This document shows, in pieces, positions 34,734 through 44,421 of a DNA stretch of 64,000 nt. The stretch is from positions 62,001 to 126,000 of the forward strand of contig JAVBTX010000019.1 in NCBI GenBank assembly GCA_031555935.1. The letters run 5' to 3'. The translations under genes and the position numbers were made by a program. The stretch comes from Roseburia_C sp031555935 (GTDB lineage Bacteria; Bacillota; Clostridia; Lachnospirales; Lachnospiraceae). Under the pieces are notes generated by a model. The model ran no database searches, was not told where the DNA came from, and worked only from the letters and a program-made list of their open reading frames with translations. Numbering within the stretch: the first letter of the stretch is position 1; every line of letters starts with the position of its first letter.

Positions 34734-35435
34734 TTAAATTGTAAAGCTTCGACTTATTATCTCCGCCACTTGCTGTGGATATTCCTTCATAAAAAAATGA
34801 TTCGATCCTATTTCGATAAATTCTACCTTATTTTCAAAACAATCGCTCCATTTTCGTACCTTTTCTTCTGCAACATCCTCCGGCGAATACATCATCGTCA
34901 CCGGCAAGTCCAGCTTAACATCATGCTTCAACTGATAATCAGCAATCAACCGATAATCTTCCCGCAATGGCTGAAAATAAAGCTTGCGAAAAAACTTATT
35001 GCCCAGCGTCCGTTCCTGCAATCGCTCCAGCCCCCCTAGCGCCTTCATCTTCTCCACAAATCCCAAATCATCCAACTGAGCATACCCTGCACTCTCCCAA
35101 ACTTCCCCCGGGGCCTCATGGGCCGCCAAAAACAAGTGGCAAGGCTTGGCATTCAGTAAATTCCTCGCCAATATTTCATATGCCACCACACTCCCCATGC
35201 TATAACCAAATACAGCAATCATGGTTTCACTCCTGATTGCTGCATTCATCTGTCTGGCCATATCGTTTACCATGTCATCAAAGGTCTGATAAAATGGTTC
35301 TAGTTTACGCATTCCGTGGCCCGAATAGTCAAAGGCCACCAACTCTATATTTTCTGGCAGACCATTTTTAAGTTCATCAAATACTTCTGCTCCACCGCCT
35401 GCATAGGGGATGCAAAAAAGTTGAATTTTATTCAT
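34734..35435 (-). CDS. Type II thioesterase (GrsT/SrfAD-like)
   Basis: A 233-residue alpha/beta hydrolase. FCIPYAGGGAEVFDELK at the N-terminus, FDYSGHGMR, the nucleophile elbow VFGYSMGSVVAYEIL, and the late IGSNHFFMKEYP His are all diagnostic of type II thioesterases that clear wrong acyl groups from carrier proteins in peptide and polyketide synthesis. Asp of the triad probably lies in YSPEDVAEEK. It overlaps the SGNH gene by 8 bases and is in the operon with a ligase and a carrier protein, so it likely proofreads that carrier. A classical dlt operon has no such gene. Confidence 0.93.
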   Translation of the reverse strand: MNKIQLFCIPYAGGGAEVFDELKNGLPENIELVAFDYSGHGMRKLEPFYQTFDDMVNDMARQMNAAIRSETMIAVFGYSMGSVVAYEILARNLLNAKPCHLFLAAHEAPGEVWESAGYAQLDDLGFVEKMKALGGLERLQERTLGNKFFRKLYFQPLREDYRLIADYQLKHDVKLDLPVTMMYSPEDVAEEKVRKWSDCFENKVEFIEIGSNHFFMKEYPQQVAEIISRSFTI

Positions 35436-36915
35436 GGTACAACTCCAGTCCTTCTTCAGTGGAACATATCGTCACGATATCAACAATTTCATTCATCTGA
35501 TTATCATAGACGCAAATATTCAACCCAAGCTTTTTAAATTCCTGCGGCACACCTGCCACTACCATTTGATCAGCAAAACCAATTCTACTAATTAAAGCAT
35601 AAGGATTACCATCAGAGAGCACCCCATCAGAAGCACAATCCGTTTCGGAAGCCTGTTCAAAAACACACTTACCACTATTAATCGAAACTGTATAGCACAT
35701 TCCGGCCACATCTTTCGGATTAATTGAAACACCCATGTCGCTGAAATATTTTTGTTGTTCCTCGTTCCATCCTCCAGATATATCACCTGAGGACTGCATC
35801 ATCACATCGTAACGACTATCGCTTAAATAGGAAAGGAATTCTTCTATATTCCGGCATGATTGCAGATATTTATCCTGATGATCCTTTTGATACTGCTCAA
35901 AATTGCCCGGGTCATATCCCTCGACTGTGCGGTAATCAGTGAACTCATAACGTTCCAACATATATTCCGCCAAATAGGATGAAAGCTTGTCTTCGCCCCG
36001 CACATTCAGATGGTCAATATCCTTGATATCCTCATCCGTCACCAGATTCATTGCCTTCATCATTTCTTCTGTATTAAAATCAAGGAAATCTAGTCCATAC
36101 TCCTCGGCCAACTGCGCCACACCCTCATGTCTTGTCTTCGTCCATGATTCTTTTGGTGTTTTAATCAAAATCAGGTTAATGTTCTCACTTTTGCATAGCT
36201 CAACTATTTTAATAAAATAGTCCTTATTCTCACGAACCATTTCAATTTCTTCTGGTTCATCATTTTCAATCATTAAAATATCATAGCTTAGAGTATGACC
36301 GGTTAAATCGGAATTCAAATTATTTCCGCGATAAATATAATTTCTTACATCACTGTAATCAAAATCTTCCTTGGTCAACTCCTGCCACCTGGAATGATAC
36401 TTGATAATATTAAACAGATATGCCTGCTTTGTGCTTGTATTTTTCTCCGACTCCGACTCGCTTTCGCCCTCTTCCTCCTGACAATGAGCCCAGATTGCCT
36501 CTACCTTATTCCGTGACAACGGCATATTATCAAGAACTTTACGAAACTGTCCTTCATTGCTCTCTTCATATAATATACTTACATCCATCAGTATCGTCGA
36601 AACATTCTGCGTTTTGATAACATCCTTTGCCAAATAGTATGTCATCATCATTGGCTGATTCGCCGTTCCAAGACTATATGCCGAAATCCCATAGTCTTCA
36701 TACATCTCCATACAGTTAAGCCCATAGGTAACCTGACTGCTGCCAAGGACACAGACATCCAGACTATTCTTCTCCAGCTCATAGAATCCTTCTAAAACGC
36801 AGGTTTCGCTTAATTTCATCACCCATTTGGCACTAAGTATGTTCGAGATACCGCTTAGAAGGAATACAAATAGTAAAATAAACGCGATACTTTTTATAAA
36901 TTGTTTCTTACTCAT
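35428..36915 (-). CDS. DltD-like SGNH-fold protein of acylation module 2
   Basis: A 495-residue protein with one N-terminal membrane segment (about 7-27) and an extracytoplasmic domain. VCVLGSSQVTYGLNC is the Ser motif (near residue 60) and DIKDIDHLNVRGEDKLS the Asp/His motif. I chose ATG 36915, which has GGAG 6 bases upstream; ATG 36927 is also possible, and longer starts overlap the MBOAT gene. A tail of about 160 residues after the SGNH core has no recognised family. It should act with the MBOAT protein encoded just before it, as DltD does with DltB. Confidence 0.85.
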   Translation of the reverse strand: MSKKQFIKSIAFILLFVFLLSGISNILSAKWVMKLSETCVLEGFYELEKNSLDVCVLGSSQVTYGLNCMEMYEDYGISAYSLGTANQPMMMTYYLAKDVIKTQNVSTILMDVSILYEESNEGQFRKVLDNMPLSRNKVEAIWAHCQEEEGESESESEKNTSTKQAYLFNIIKYHSRWQELTKEDFDYSDVRNYIYRGNNLNSDLTGHTLSYDILMIENDEPEEIEMVRENKDYFIKIVELCKSENINLILIKTPKESWTKTRHEGVAQLAEEYGLDFLDFNTEEMMKAMNLVTDEDIKDIDHLNVRGEDKLSSYLAEYMLERYEFTDYRTVEGYDPGNFEQYQKDHQDKYLQSCRNIEEFLSYLSDSRYDVMMQSSGDISGGWNEEQQKYFSDMGVSINPKDVAGMCYTVSINSGKCVFEQASETDCASDGVLSDGNPYALISRIGFADQMVVAGVPQEFKKLGLNICVYDNQMNEIVDIVTICSTEEGLELYHE

Positions 36916-36934
36916 TTTATTCTCCATTCTTCCC

Positions 36935-38524
36935 CTAGTATGCCATATATACAAAAGACGCCGCATCATAACCCGGACCATAAATACCCAATATCAGAAT
37001 CGCGAATATCGCTGTCAAATAAATGAACCAGCGGCATGCCAGATTCTGTTTGCCGATTAATTCACGAACCGAGCCTTGCTGCTGTAAATGACTAATCACA
37101 CCAAATATTCCAATGCAAATAATTGCCAAGCCAAAGTCCATCCGATTCAAACCAAATCCATACAGTGTCTTGTCAACTAGTACCCACGGATTGAAGGTAC
37201 CAAATGCCTGTTTAAAGATAGACCAACTCTCACGAAGGCTTCCCGGCCTTGTCAACAAACGACCAATCGAGAAAATAATTGTCGTCCGTGCCATCTGAAA
37301 AAATCTCCACGAAGCTGCTTCGGTATTTATTTTTAATTTTAACGCCAAGTTCTTTAAATCTTCACCAAAGGTAACTGACATAAAAATCATAAAGGCATAA
37401 TAGATTCCCCATGCCAGATAGGTTTTTCCAGTACCATGCCACAGTCCAGTCAACACCCATGTAACAGATACCGGAATAATCGTCACAAGGCCCCTCGTCA
37501 ATCGGTCCGGCAGCTTGTTTTTTGTTTTTTTGTTAATATTCTTAACCAGATTCGATGTTGATATTGGATAATATACATAGTCCTTAAACCAACCACCAAG
37601 CGTCATATGCCAGCGTCGCCAGAATTCAGTAACTGACTTTGAAGCGAACGGATGATTGAAGTTTAAATCCAATTCGACCCCAAATATCTGCGACATACCT
37701 CTTGCCATATCCATACAGCCGGAAAAATCCGCGTAGATATATACCACATCAAACAGCATCGCAATAATCAGCACGAATCCGCCGGTATTTTGCCAGTCCC
37801 CGTATGCGCCCTTAATATAAATATCCAGACGGTCGGCAATGACAAGCTTTTTAAAATAGCCCCAAATCATCAACTGCATTCCAGATACAATACGATTATA
37901 ATCAAATCTCAGCTCTTGCTTCAAACGCTGCCCTAATCTTCCATAGCGCTCAATCGGGCCTTGTAAAATATGTGGAAAGTAAATGGCGTATAAAAGGAAT
38001 CGAAAATAATTCTTTTCATAATCTACACGTTTCCAATACACATCTAATAGATAACTTAAAGAGGAAAATGTGTAATACGAAATCCCCAGTGGTACGATAA
38101 TGTATGCTGCACTAAAGGTTCCCTCACCGCCCATAAAACGAACTAAATCATTGATTGGCTCAACAAAAAACTTCGTAAATTTTACAACTGACAAAATTCC
38201 TACATTAAAAACAAGTAGCCCGATGACGACTTTTTTACAACGTTTTTTATCACGTTCTTTGATTGCCTTTTTTTCTTGTCGTTCAAGTCCTTCTGCGTCC
38301 AATTCTAATGCCTGTTGTTCATAGATTCGGCCCATCTTAAATCCAGCTAAATAAACTGAAAAGCTGGTTACAAAAATAAATGGAAGATACTTTACTCCTG
38401 CTATTCCATAAAAAACCAAACTAATAGCAAGTAGAGCCTTCCATCTGTGTTTCACCGGGCATATATAAAACAAAAGTATTCCAGCAATAAGGAATATAAA
38501 AAATCCAAACTGTATAAATGTCAT
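36935..38524 (-). CDS. MBOAT-family membrane acyltransferase of module 2 (DltB-like)
   Basis: A 529-residue polytopic protein. QGPIERYGRLGQRL, YADFSGCMDMARGMSQ, FWRRWHMTLGGWFKDYVYY and VLTGLWHGTGKTYLAWG, with the conserved His, match the MBOAT family and are close to the module 1 protein. A charged cytoplasmic loop (about 75-100: EGLERQEKKAIKERDKKRCK) is shared in position with that protein. GGAGG lies before ATG 38524. It should take an acyl group from the carrier protein encoded just upstream. Confidence 0.92.
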   Translation of the reverse strand: MTFIQFGFFIFLIAGILLFYICPVKHRWKALLAISLVFYGIAGVKYLPFIFVTSFSVYLAGFKMGRIYEQQALELDAEGLERQEKKAIKERDKKRCKKVVIGLLVFNVGILSVVKFTKFFVEPINDLVRFMGGEGTFSAAYIIVPLGISYYTFSSLSYLLDVYWKRVDYEKNYFRFLLYAIYFPHILQGPIERYGRLGQRLKQELRFDYNRIVSGMQLMIWGYFKKLVIADRLDIYIKGAYGDWQNTGGFVLIIAMLFDVVYIYADFSGCMDMARGMSQIFGVELDLNFNHPFASKSVTEFWRRWHMTLGGWFKDYVYYPISTSNLVKNINKKTKNKLPDRLTRGLVTIIPVSVTWVLTGLWHGTGKTYLAWGIYYAFMIFMSVTFGEDLKNLALKLKINTEAASWRFFQMARTTIIFSIGRLLTRPGSLRESWSIFKQAFGTFNPWVLVDKTLYGFGLNRMDFGLAIICIGIFGVISHLQQQGSVRELIGKQNLACRWFIYLTAIFAILILGIYGPGYDAASFVYMAY

Positions 38525-38570
38525 GTATTTCCTCCAAAATTAGGCAGCGCATTTCTGCACTGCCTCCCTT

Positions 38571-38795
38571 TTAATCCATAAGTTCTTGTACCATATCCCA
38601 CATTGCTTCTAATGAGTCAAAATTCTTTGGAACAATATACTCCATATCAATTTCAATATCAAAAGTATCTTCTAATTCCGCTAAAATAGATGTCATATCA
38701 ATAGAATCTATTATTTTATCAGTAACCAATGCCTTTTCATTCTCGTAATCAATATTCGCATTTACCCGTTTTAATGCTTCTAACAACTTGTCCAT
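38571..38795 (-). CDS. Acyl/peptidyl carrier protein of module 2
   Basis: A 74-residue acidic protein. The phosphopantetheine site is TDKIIDSIDMTSIL, Ser at about residue 32. GAGGAGG precedes ATG 38795. It lies between the AMP ligase gene and the MBOAT gene, as DltC does in a teichoic-acid D-alanylation operon. The phosphopantetheinyl transferase it needs is not encoded in the window. Confidence 0.92.
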   Translation of the reverse strand: MDKLLEALKRVNANIDYENEKALVTDKIIDSIDMTSILAELEDTFDIEIDMEYIVPKNFDSLEAMWDMVQELMD

Positions 38796-38824
38796 TTGTT
38801 CCTCCTCTTTTTCATCTGCAATTT

Positions 38825-40231
38825 TTATGGCAGATTTTTATACAACGTCTTTCCCGCTTCATTTCGCGGTATTTCGTCAATTGCAATTACTTGTACGGCA
38901 CGGTTGTTAATGCGGGTACGCTCCAAAATCAGCTTCTCCACATCCTTCACATATGATTCTTTGGTAATGTATACTTTCATTAATTCATCAGTACCATCAC
39001 TTGCTACATCCACATCATCATATACAGATTTTACCATGCGGTCTATCTCATCAAGATTAACACGATTGCCAAATAATTTCAAGAATCTTTTTTTGCGGCC
39101 AACAATGTAGAAATAGCCGTCCTGGTCCATTTGAGCCATGTCGCCGGTCTCCAGACGTCCACCGCGTTCATCTCCTTTGGCCAAATCCGTTCCACACTCC
39201 GCGTAACCCAGGGTTACATTTTCACCTTCATAAACCAGCTCACCAACAACATCCGGCTCAGTAACTGCATTGCCATTTACATCTACTAAAGTAAACTTTC
39301 CTCCCGGAATAGCAATTCCCATACTTCCGTATTTCACCAGTGCATTTTCATGCGGCAAGTATGCCATTCGTGCCGTTGCCTCCGTCTGTCCATACATAAC
39401 AACAAAGCGTTTTCCACGCTCCATTGCATATTCGGCAAATTCCTTGTGTAATTCCGGTGACAGCTTACCACCTGCCTGGGTAAAATATCTGAGGTCCGGC
39501 AAATCCATTTTGAAAAAGCGAATCCGTTTTAACATCTCATAAGTATATGGAACTCCGCCAAAGGAGGTGCTCTTATTTACCTTCATAAAATCCCAAAAAT
39601 CCTTTGCCACAATTGATGCTGTCGTCAACAGAATCGTCGCTCCAACAAGAATATGGCTATTGATAATGGATAGACCATAGGTGTAGTTCATTGGCAGTGT
39701 CGTTACCGGTCGTTCATTTTCATCAAGCTCCAGATATTCAGCAATTGCTTCCGCATTTGATTGAATATTTTGATAGCTTTGTCGAACCAATTTAGGACTG
39801 CCGGTCGAGCCCGAGGTGGTTAACAGCAAGCCCAGCTCATCATGCAGCGGATATTTCTTTTCAAAGTTCGTTTTTAAAAGGACATATCCCCATTCCTGAT
39901 AGATAACCTCATATTCCACATAGTCTTCACGCATATCTGCTGGCATATATAAATAAGCCGGCTGATATACTTCGATTAGATTCTTTGCCAATGTTCCATT
40001 GATTTCTCCATCTAACATTAATGGAACCGCCTTATGATACAGAAAACCGATATATCCGCTCATGGAGCCAATCTCATTTCTGCAAAACGAAAATACAAGG
40101 CTTCTGCTTTCTATCACCGCACCCAATGCTTGGGCTGTTTCACCCAGCATCTGATATGTCATCGTTTTTCCGTCATCCTGAATGGCCGCTATTTTTTCAC
40201 CATACTTTGCAAAATCATTATAATAACTCAT
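38825..40231 (-). CDS. AMP-forming acyl/aminoacyl ligase of module 2 (DltA-like position)
   Basis: A 468-residue ANL-superfamily enzyme. LLLTTSGSTGSPKLVRQSY is the phosphate-binding loop, VVMYGQTEATARM the adenine motif, and YIVGRKKRFLKLFGNRVNLD the hinge. The C-terminus has IPRNEAGKTLYKNL with the catalytic Lys. It should adenylate a carboxylic acid and load the carrier protein encoded 29 bases downstream. The sequence departs from DltA (for example GNRVNLDEIDRMV), so the substrate may not be D-alanine. No nitroreductase domain is attached, unlike the module 1 ligase. Confidence 0.9.
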   Translation of the reverse strand: MSYYNDFAKYGEKIAAIQDDGKTMTYQMLGETAQALGAVIESRSLVFSFCRNEIGSMSGYIGFLYHKAVPLMLDGEINGTLAKNLIEVYQPAYLYMPADMREDYVEYEVIYQEWGYVLLKTNFEKKYPLHDELGLLLTTSGSTGSPKLVRQSYQNIQSNAEAIAEYLELDENERPVTTLPMNYTYGLSIINSHILVGATILLTTASIVAKDFWDFMKVNKSTSFGGVPYTYEMLKRIRFFKMDLPDLRYFTQAGGKLSPELHKEFAEYAMERGKRFVVMYGQTEATARMAYLPHENALVKYGSMGIAIPGGKFTLVDVNGNAVTEPDVVGELVYEGENVTLGYAECGTDLAKGDERGGRLETGDMAQMDQDGYFYIVGRKKRFLKLFGNRVNLDEIDRMVKSVYDDVDVASDGTDELMKVYITKESYVKDVEKLILERTRINNRAVQVIAIDEIPRNEAGKTLYKNLP

Positions 40232-40237
40232 ATTTTA

Positions 40238-40651
40238 TTATCCTTTTATCTGTTCTCTCAATTCTGTAGATGATACTTTTTTTGTATATTCAAAGTAAAC
40301 AATATCTACACCGACTTTTTGAAAATCAAGCTCCAATTGATTCCATTTCTCCGTTCCCTTCCAATCGTCGCCGACAAACATTGCATCAAAATGGTATTTT
40401 TCCCAAGCTTCCATTTTATCCATATTGACCTGCGGAACCACTTGGTCAACGTACTTGATCGCTTCCACAATCTGGCAGCGGTCATCGAACGAAATCACGG
40501 CGGTTTTATTTTTATAGGATGTCAATTCATCGGTCGTAACCGCAACAATCAAATAATCACATTGCTCCTTCGCCCGCTTCAATAAATTCAGATGCCCCAC
40601 ATGAAACAAATCATACACACCTGCGGTATATCCCACTTTATACTTTTTCAT
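40238..40651 (-). CDS. CTP:alditol/choline-phosphate cytidylyltransferase (TagD-like)
   Basis: A 137-residue nucleotidyltransferase. YTAGVYDLFHVGHLNLLKRA contains the HxGH motif, and AMFVGDDWKGTEKW and then KVSSTELREQI match the R/STT and GDDW regions of glycerol-3-phosphate cytidylyltransferases. It should make a CDP-activated phospho-compound, most simply CDP-glycerol. ATG 40651 has GGAG 6 bases upstream. Downstream of the LicD fusion and in the same locus as a TagF-like enzyme, it fits supply of a CDP-donor to one or both. CDP-choline or CDP-ethanolamine synthesis cannot be excluded from sequence alone. Confidence 0.88.
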   Translation of the reverse strand: MKKYKVGYTAGVYDLFHVGHLNLLKRAKEQCDYLIVAVTTDELTSYKNKTAVISFDDRCQIVEAIKYVDQVVPQVNMDKMEAWEKYHFDAMFVGDDWKGTEKWNQLELDFQKVGVDIVYFEYTKKVSSTELREQIKG

Positions 40652-40661
40652 CTGTTTCTCC

Positions 40662-43439
40662 TTATTGTTCATCACCAAATCTAATATGCTCTAAATCTCC
40701 ATGGCAGACACGGTCTTTTGGAGGTGGCAATTGCATATAATCTTTACCAAAAAGATGTAGCAAATAGCCTTCCCAATGTGATGGTGCCATATATTCTTTT
40801 CCTTCAAGTTCCATTGGAATTCCTTCACCAAACCATTCGGTTTTTAACACTCTTCTTTGCACCGGCTGATAATGACTTCCAAAGCTGCATACATATTTTT
40901 TACCGCTAAGTGCATTACATGTTTTTAGGACAATGTTCCGCACCCGATACCAGAACTTCTTTGGAAAAATTCGTGCAAATGTATAGAGAATATGAACAAT
41001 TGTTTTATCCGAATTACTGTTATTAAAGGCACATACCTGATGTAAAAACGAAGCCATATGCAATACCAATGAGCCCATAACACGATTTTTCGGGAAATAA
41101 TCCAATGGTAAAATATCAACAAAGATACCTTTATGGAAGTCCTTATCATCCCATTTTGTTTCTCTGACATAGGTTCCATTTTTTCTGATTTTTGCAAATA
41201 ACGGTGGAAATTCCGGATCGGTAATACTTGTTTGATAAAAATATTTATCTGACAACTCTGTTTTACATATTTTAGCAAATTTTTCATAATCTGAGCGTAT
41301 CATGACAATGTCCATATCATCATCCCACGGTATAATTCCTTTGCTACGCACTGCTCCCAGCAAAGTACCGCCATATAGATAATATTTCAAATTATGTTTT
41401 TTACAAATCCGATCAATTTCGTCTAGTATCTCAATCAATGTTGCCTGAAGTTTCTTTAAGATTTCCTGCTGTTCCGGTGTCATTTCAGGCGGTAATGGTT
41501 TTCTGTTTTTAGGGCCTTTGGAAGTCTTTAAAATCTTATTAAACGTTTCTTTGCGCATATTTATTGCTGCGGCACGATGCGCCTTTTTGAATCCTCGTGG
41601 CGTTATCAGACTTAAGGCCTTAACTTCTTTTTGTTCTCTCTTTGTAATTACATCAGAATTGATATATGCTTCATGCTTCAACAGAAATTCTCTTATCTTT
41701 TGAAAATCCTGCTCATACTCTTTGATTTCACTTTCCTTAATATATCTGCATATATATCGTATTGCACGTATTGCCGTTACAGCATCTAGCATCAGCTTCT
41801 GTTTTAAATCCGGATATTTTTTTACTAAATCATCATACCGCTCCATATATGCCAATGCATAATCTAAACCATTGCGTATAGTTCTAGTATTGACAAGACT
41901 GGATTGATTATCAAAATAATAATATTTTGGGTCTCCAAGTAATACTACCTTTTTTGCCTTTTCAAAGATTTTATGCATACAAAGAGTACCTTCATAGATT
42001 CTGCCTTCTGGAAATTCAATACCTTCAAACATTTCCTTACGAAACAGCTTATTCCAAAAATAGCTTCTAATATCCAAATCCATGACTAATTCTTTAATTG
42101 CATTATCCTTATTGAGGGTTACATCTATTCCATTACAAAGTGATACTGTCGGTTTCCCCGGTTCCACTCGATAAAATCGGCAGCTAACAATATCGGCATT
42201 GTATTTTTCTAGCTTTCTTACTAAATACGCATACATATCAGATGTAATCCAGTCATCGGGATCGACAAATCCAATATAATCTCCCTTTGCAATTCTCATT
42301 GCCGCATTTCGCGCCGCACAAACCCCTTGATTCTCTTGATGAATTACTTTTATACGAGCATCTTTCGCCGCGTATTCATCACAAATTTCCGGTGAATTAT
42401 CTGGCGAACCATCATCCACGAGAATAACTTCAAAATTACGGTATGTTTGTGTCAAAATACTGTCCAAACATTTTCTCAGATATCGCTGAACATTGCAGAC
42501 TGGCACAATGATACTAATTAGCTTACCATTCTTCCCCTTTTTCTGCGCCAGTGTTATTTTGGCATTATCTAATGCGGCCTTATTATCTCGGAAAAAAGCT
42601 TCTACCGTCTCTATATCCGCCTCATTATCTTTTCGTTCTTCATCATCAATGTATTTCAATTTATTTTTCAGACTATTCAAACCATCCAGCATATCCTCAA
42701 ACATTTTGCCAGTTAAATTAGGATATTGATCTTTTAAATCTTCATATCTATCGATATGTGCAATTGCATAATCCAAACTGTGTTTCAGTGTATCAATATG
42801 AATATAGCTATTTTCATTTTTATAGTAATAGTACTTTGGGTCACCAAGCAGCACAACCTTATTCGCCTTCTCGATTAGTTTATAAATCATTGCTGTGCCT
42901 TCATAGATTCTTCCTACTGGAAAGACAATATTCTGAAAAACTGCTTTCGTAAACAATTTATTCCAAAAAATATTGCGAATAACAAAATGATTGATAAGCT
43001 CTGCCATTGCCTCATCCTTGTTAAGCACTGCATCTACACCGTCACATCTAGCCATTGTATCCTTGCCCGGTGTCACGCGGTAATAGCGGCAGCAGGTAAT
43101 ATCAGCCTGCTCTTTCGATGCATTATTAATCAGATATTCAAACATGTCCGGTGCACACCAATCATCTGGGTCGACAAAGCCTAGATATGTTCCTGTTGCA
43201 ATTTCCAAAGCTGTATTCCGCGCTGCACATACACCTTGATTCTGTTGATGAATCACTTTAATGCGAGAATCCTTCTGGGCATATTCATCACATATCTGCG
43301 GCGAACTATCCTTTGAACCATCATCAATCAAAATAATCTCAAGATTTTGATAGGTTTGTGCTAAAATGCTATCAAGACTTTTTCGAATAAATTGCTCCAC
43401 ATTGTAGACTGGTACGATAATACTTATCAAATCGTTCAT
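40662..43439 (-). CDS. Tandem GT2-GT2-LicD fusion protein
   Basis: A 925-residue three-part protein. Residues 1 to about 300 form a GT2 enzyme (SIIVPVYNVEQFIRKSLDSI, ILIDDGSKDSSPQICDEYA, FVDPDDWCAPDM). Residues about 305-600 form a second copy of the same domain (SIIVPVCNVQRYLRKCLDSI, FVDPDDWITSDM). From about 650 to the end is a LicD phosphotransferase domain: YYLYGGTLLGAVRSKGIIPW, then DDDMDIVMIRSDYEKFAKIC, and GIFVDILPLDYFP. LicD proteins attach phosphocholine or a related phospho-group from a CDP-donor to a sugar. The fusion suggests that two sugars are added and one is then phospho-substituted by one protein. The first GT2 domain is about as similar to the separate GT2 gene that precedes it as to its own second copy. 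Confidence 0.9.
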   Translation of the reverse strand: MNDLISIIVPVYNVEQFIRKSLDSILAQTYQNLEIILIDDGSKDSSPQICDEYAQKDSRIKVIHQQNQGVCAARNTALEIATGTYLGFVDPDDWCAPDMFEYLINNASKEQADITCCRYYRVTPGKDTMARCDGVDAVLNKDEAMAELINHFVIRNIFWNKLFTKAVFQNIVFPVGRIYEGTAMIYKLIEKANKVVLLGDPKYYYYKNENSYIHIDTLKHSLDYAIAHIDRYEDLKDQYPNLTGKMFEDMLDGLNSLKNKLKYIDDEERKDNEADIETVEAFFRDNKAALDNAKITLAQKKGKNGKLISIIVPVCNVQRYLRKCLDSILTQTYRNFEVILVDDGSPDNSPEICDEYAAKDARIKVIHQENQGVCAARNAAMRIAKGDYIGFVDPDDWITSDMYAYLVRKLEKYNADIVSCRFYRVEPGKPTVSLCNGIDVTLNKDNAIKELVMDLDIRSYFWNKLFRKEMFEGIEFPEGRIYEGTLCMHKIFEKAKKVVLLGDPKYYYFDNQSSLVNTRTIRNGLDYALAYMERYDDLVKKYPDLKQKLMLDAVTAIRAIRYICRYIKESEIKEYEQDFQKIREFLLKHEAYINSDVITKREQKEVKALSLITPRGFKKAHRAAAINMRKETFNKILKTSKGPKNRKPLPPEMTPEQQEILKKLQATLIEILDEIDRICKKHNLKYYLYGGTLLGAVRSKGIIPWDDDMDIVMIRSDYEKFAKICKTELSDKYFYQTSITDPEFPPLFAKIRKNGTYVRETKWDDKDFHKGIFVDILPLDYFPKNRVMGSLVLHMASFLHQVCAFNNSNSDKTIVHILYTFARIFPKKFWYRVRNIVLKTCNALSGKKYVCSFGSHYQPVQRRVLKTEWFGEGIPMELEGKEYMAPSHWEGYLLHLFGKDYMQLPPPKDRVCHGDLEHIRFGDEQ

Positions 43440-43473
43440 TTACTATTTTCCTTCCTGCATGTCTTTCTTTCTA

Positions 43474-44406
43474 CTATTTCAAAAATTGGTTTCGTATTTT
43501 TTTTAATATGCTCTTGGTCTTCCCGGTTTTCTTTTTTAATATATCTTTATTGTTTGTGCAAAATGCTGTTACAAATTGGATGTCCGATTCGTTTTCTTTC
43601 TTCTCTTCTGCATTTGCATTCTTCAAACCATCTTCGAAGTTATACAGACCCTCCTGCATTTCTTTAATCATCTTTCCTTTTAGTTCTGGATACTTGTCCT
43701 TTAAATCCTCATACCGCTCAATATGTGCAATCGCATAATCCAATCTATGCTTTAATGTATCAATGTGGATATAACTCTTTGTATTTTTAAAATAATAATA
43801 TTTTGGATCACCAAGCAGTGCAACCTTATTGGCCTTCTCAATCAATTTATAAACCATTGCCGTGCCTTCATAAATTCTGCCTACCGGGAATTCAATTCCT
43901 TGAAATACTGTTCTCGTAAATAGCTTATTCCAAAAGACATTCCGAATAATAAAGTGATTAATAAGTTCAGCAATTGCTTCATCCTTATCAAGCACAACAT
44001 CGATTCCATCACATCGGGAGGTTGTTTCTTTTCCTGGTGTCACCCGATAATATCGGCAGCAAGTAATATCTGCCTGATACTTCTTGGCATTGTTCAATAA
44101 ATATTCAAACATATCCGGTGCACACCAATCGTCTGGGTCAACAAATCCCAGATAGGTTCCGGCAGCAATTTCTAAAGCTGCATTTCTCGCTGCGCAGACC
44201 CCCTGATTTTGTTGATGAATTACCTTTACACGAGAGTCTTTCTGGGCGTATTCATCACATATCTGCGGAGAATTATCCTTAGAGCCATCATCAATCAAAA
44301 TAATTTCTAAGTTCTGATATGTTTGTGCCAGAATACTATCAAGACTTTTCCGAATAAACGGTTCCACATTATAGACCGGTACAATAATACTAATCAAGTT
44401 ATCCAT
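43474..44406 (-). CDS. GT2 glycosyltransferase, paralog of the fusion protein's first domain
   Basis: A 310-residue GT-A enzyme. SIIVPVYNVEPFIRKSLDSI, ILIDDGSKDNSPQICDEYA and FVDPDDWCAPDMFEYLLNN are almost the same as the first GT2 domain of the next gene; the nucleotide sequences also align closely over most of the length. It is therefore a recent duplicate. The C-terminus is Lys-rich (KKTGKTKSILKKIRNQFLK) and may touch the membrane. AAAGGA precedes ATG 44406. It probably adds a related sugar to the same polymer. Confidence 0.93.
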   Translation of the reverse strand: MDNLISIIVPVYNVEPFIRKSLDSILAQTYQNLEIILIDDGSKDNSPQICDEYAQKDSRVKVIHQQNQGVCAARNAALEIAAGTYLGFVDPDDWCAPDMFEYLLNNAKKYQADITCCRYYRVTPGKETTSRCDGIDVVLDKDEAIAELINHFIIRNVFWNKLFTRTVFQGIEFPVGRIYEGTAMVYKLIEKANKVALLGDPKYYYFKNTKSYIHIDTLKHRLDYAIAHIERYEDLKDKYPELKGKMIKEMQEGLYNFEDGLKNANAEEKKENESDIQFVTAFCTNNKDILKKKTGKTKSILKKIRNQFLK

Positions 44407-44421
44407 TTATTTTTCCTTTCC

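Noticed and set aside
42520..44406. Possible insertion sequence suggested by the long direct repeat
   Set aside because: The repeat is made of coding GT2 domains; there is no transposase and no terminal inverted repeats.
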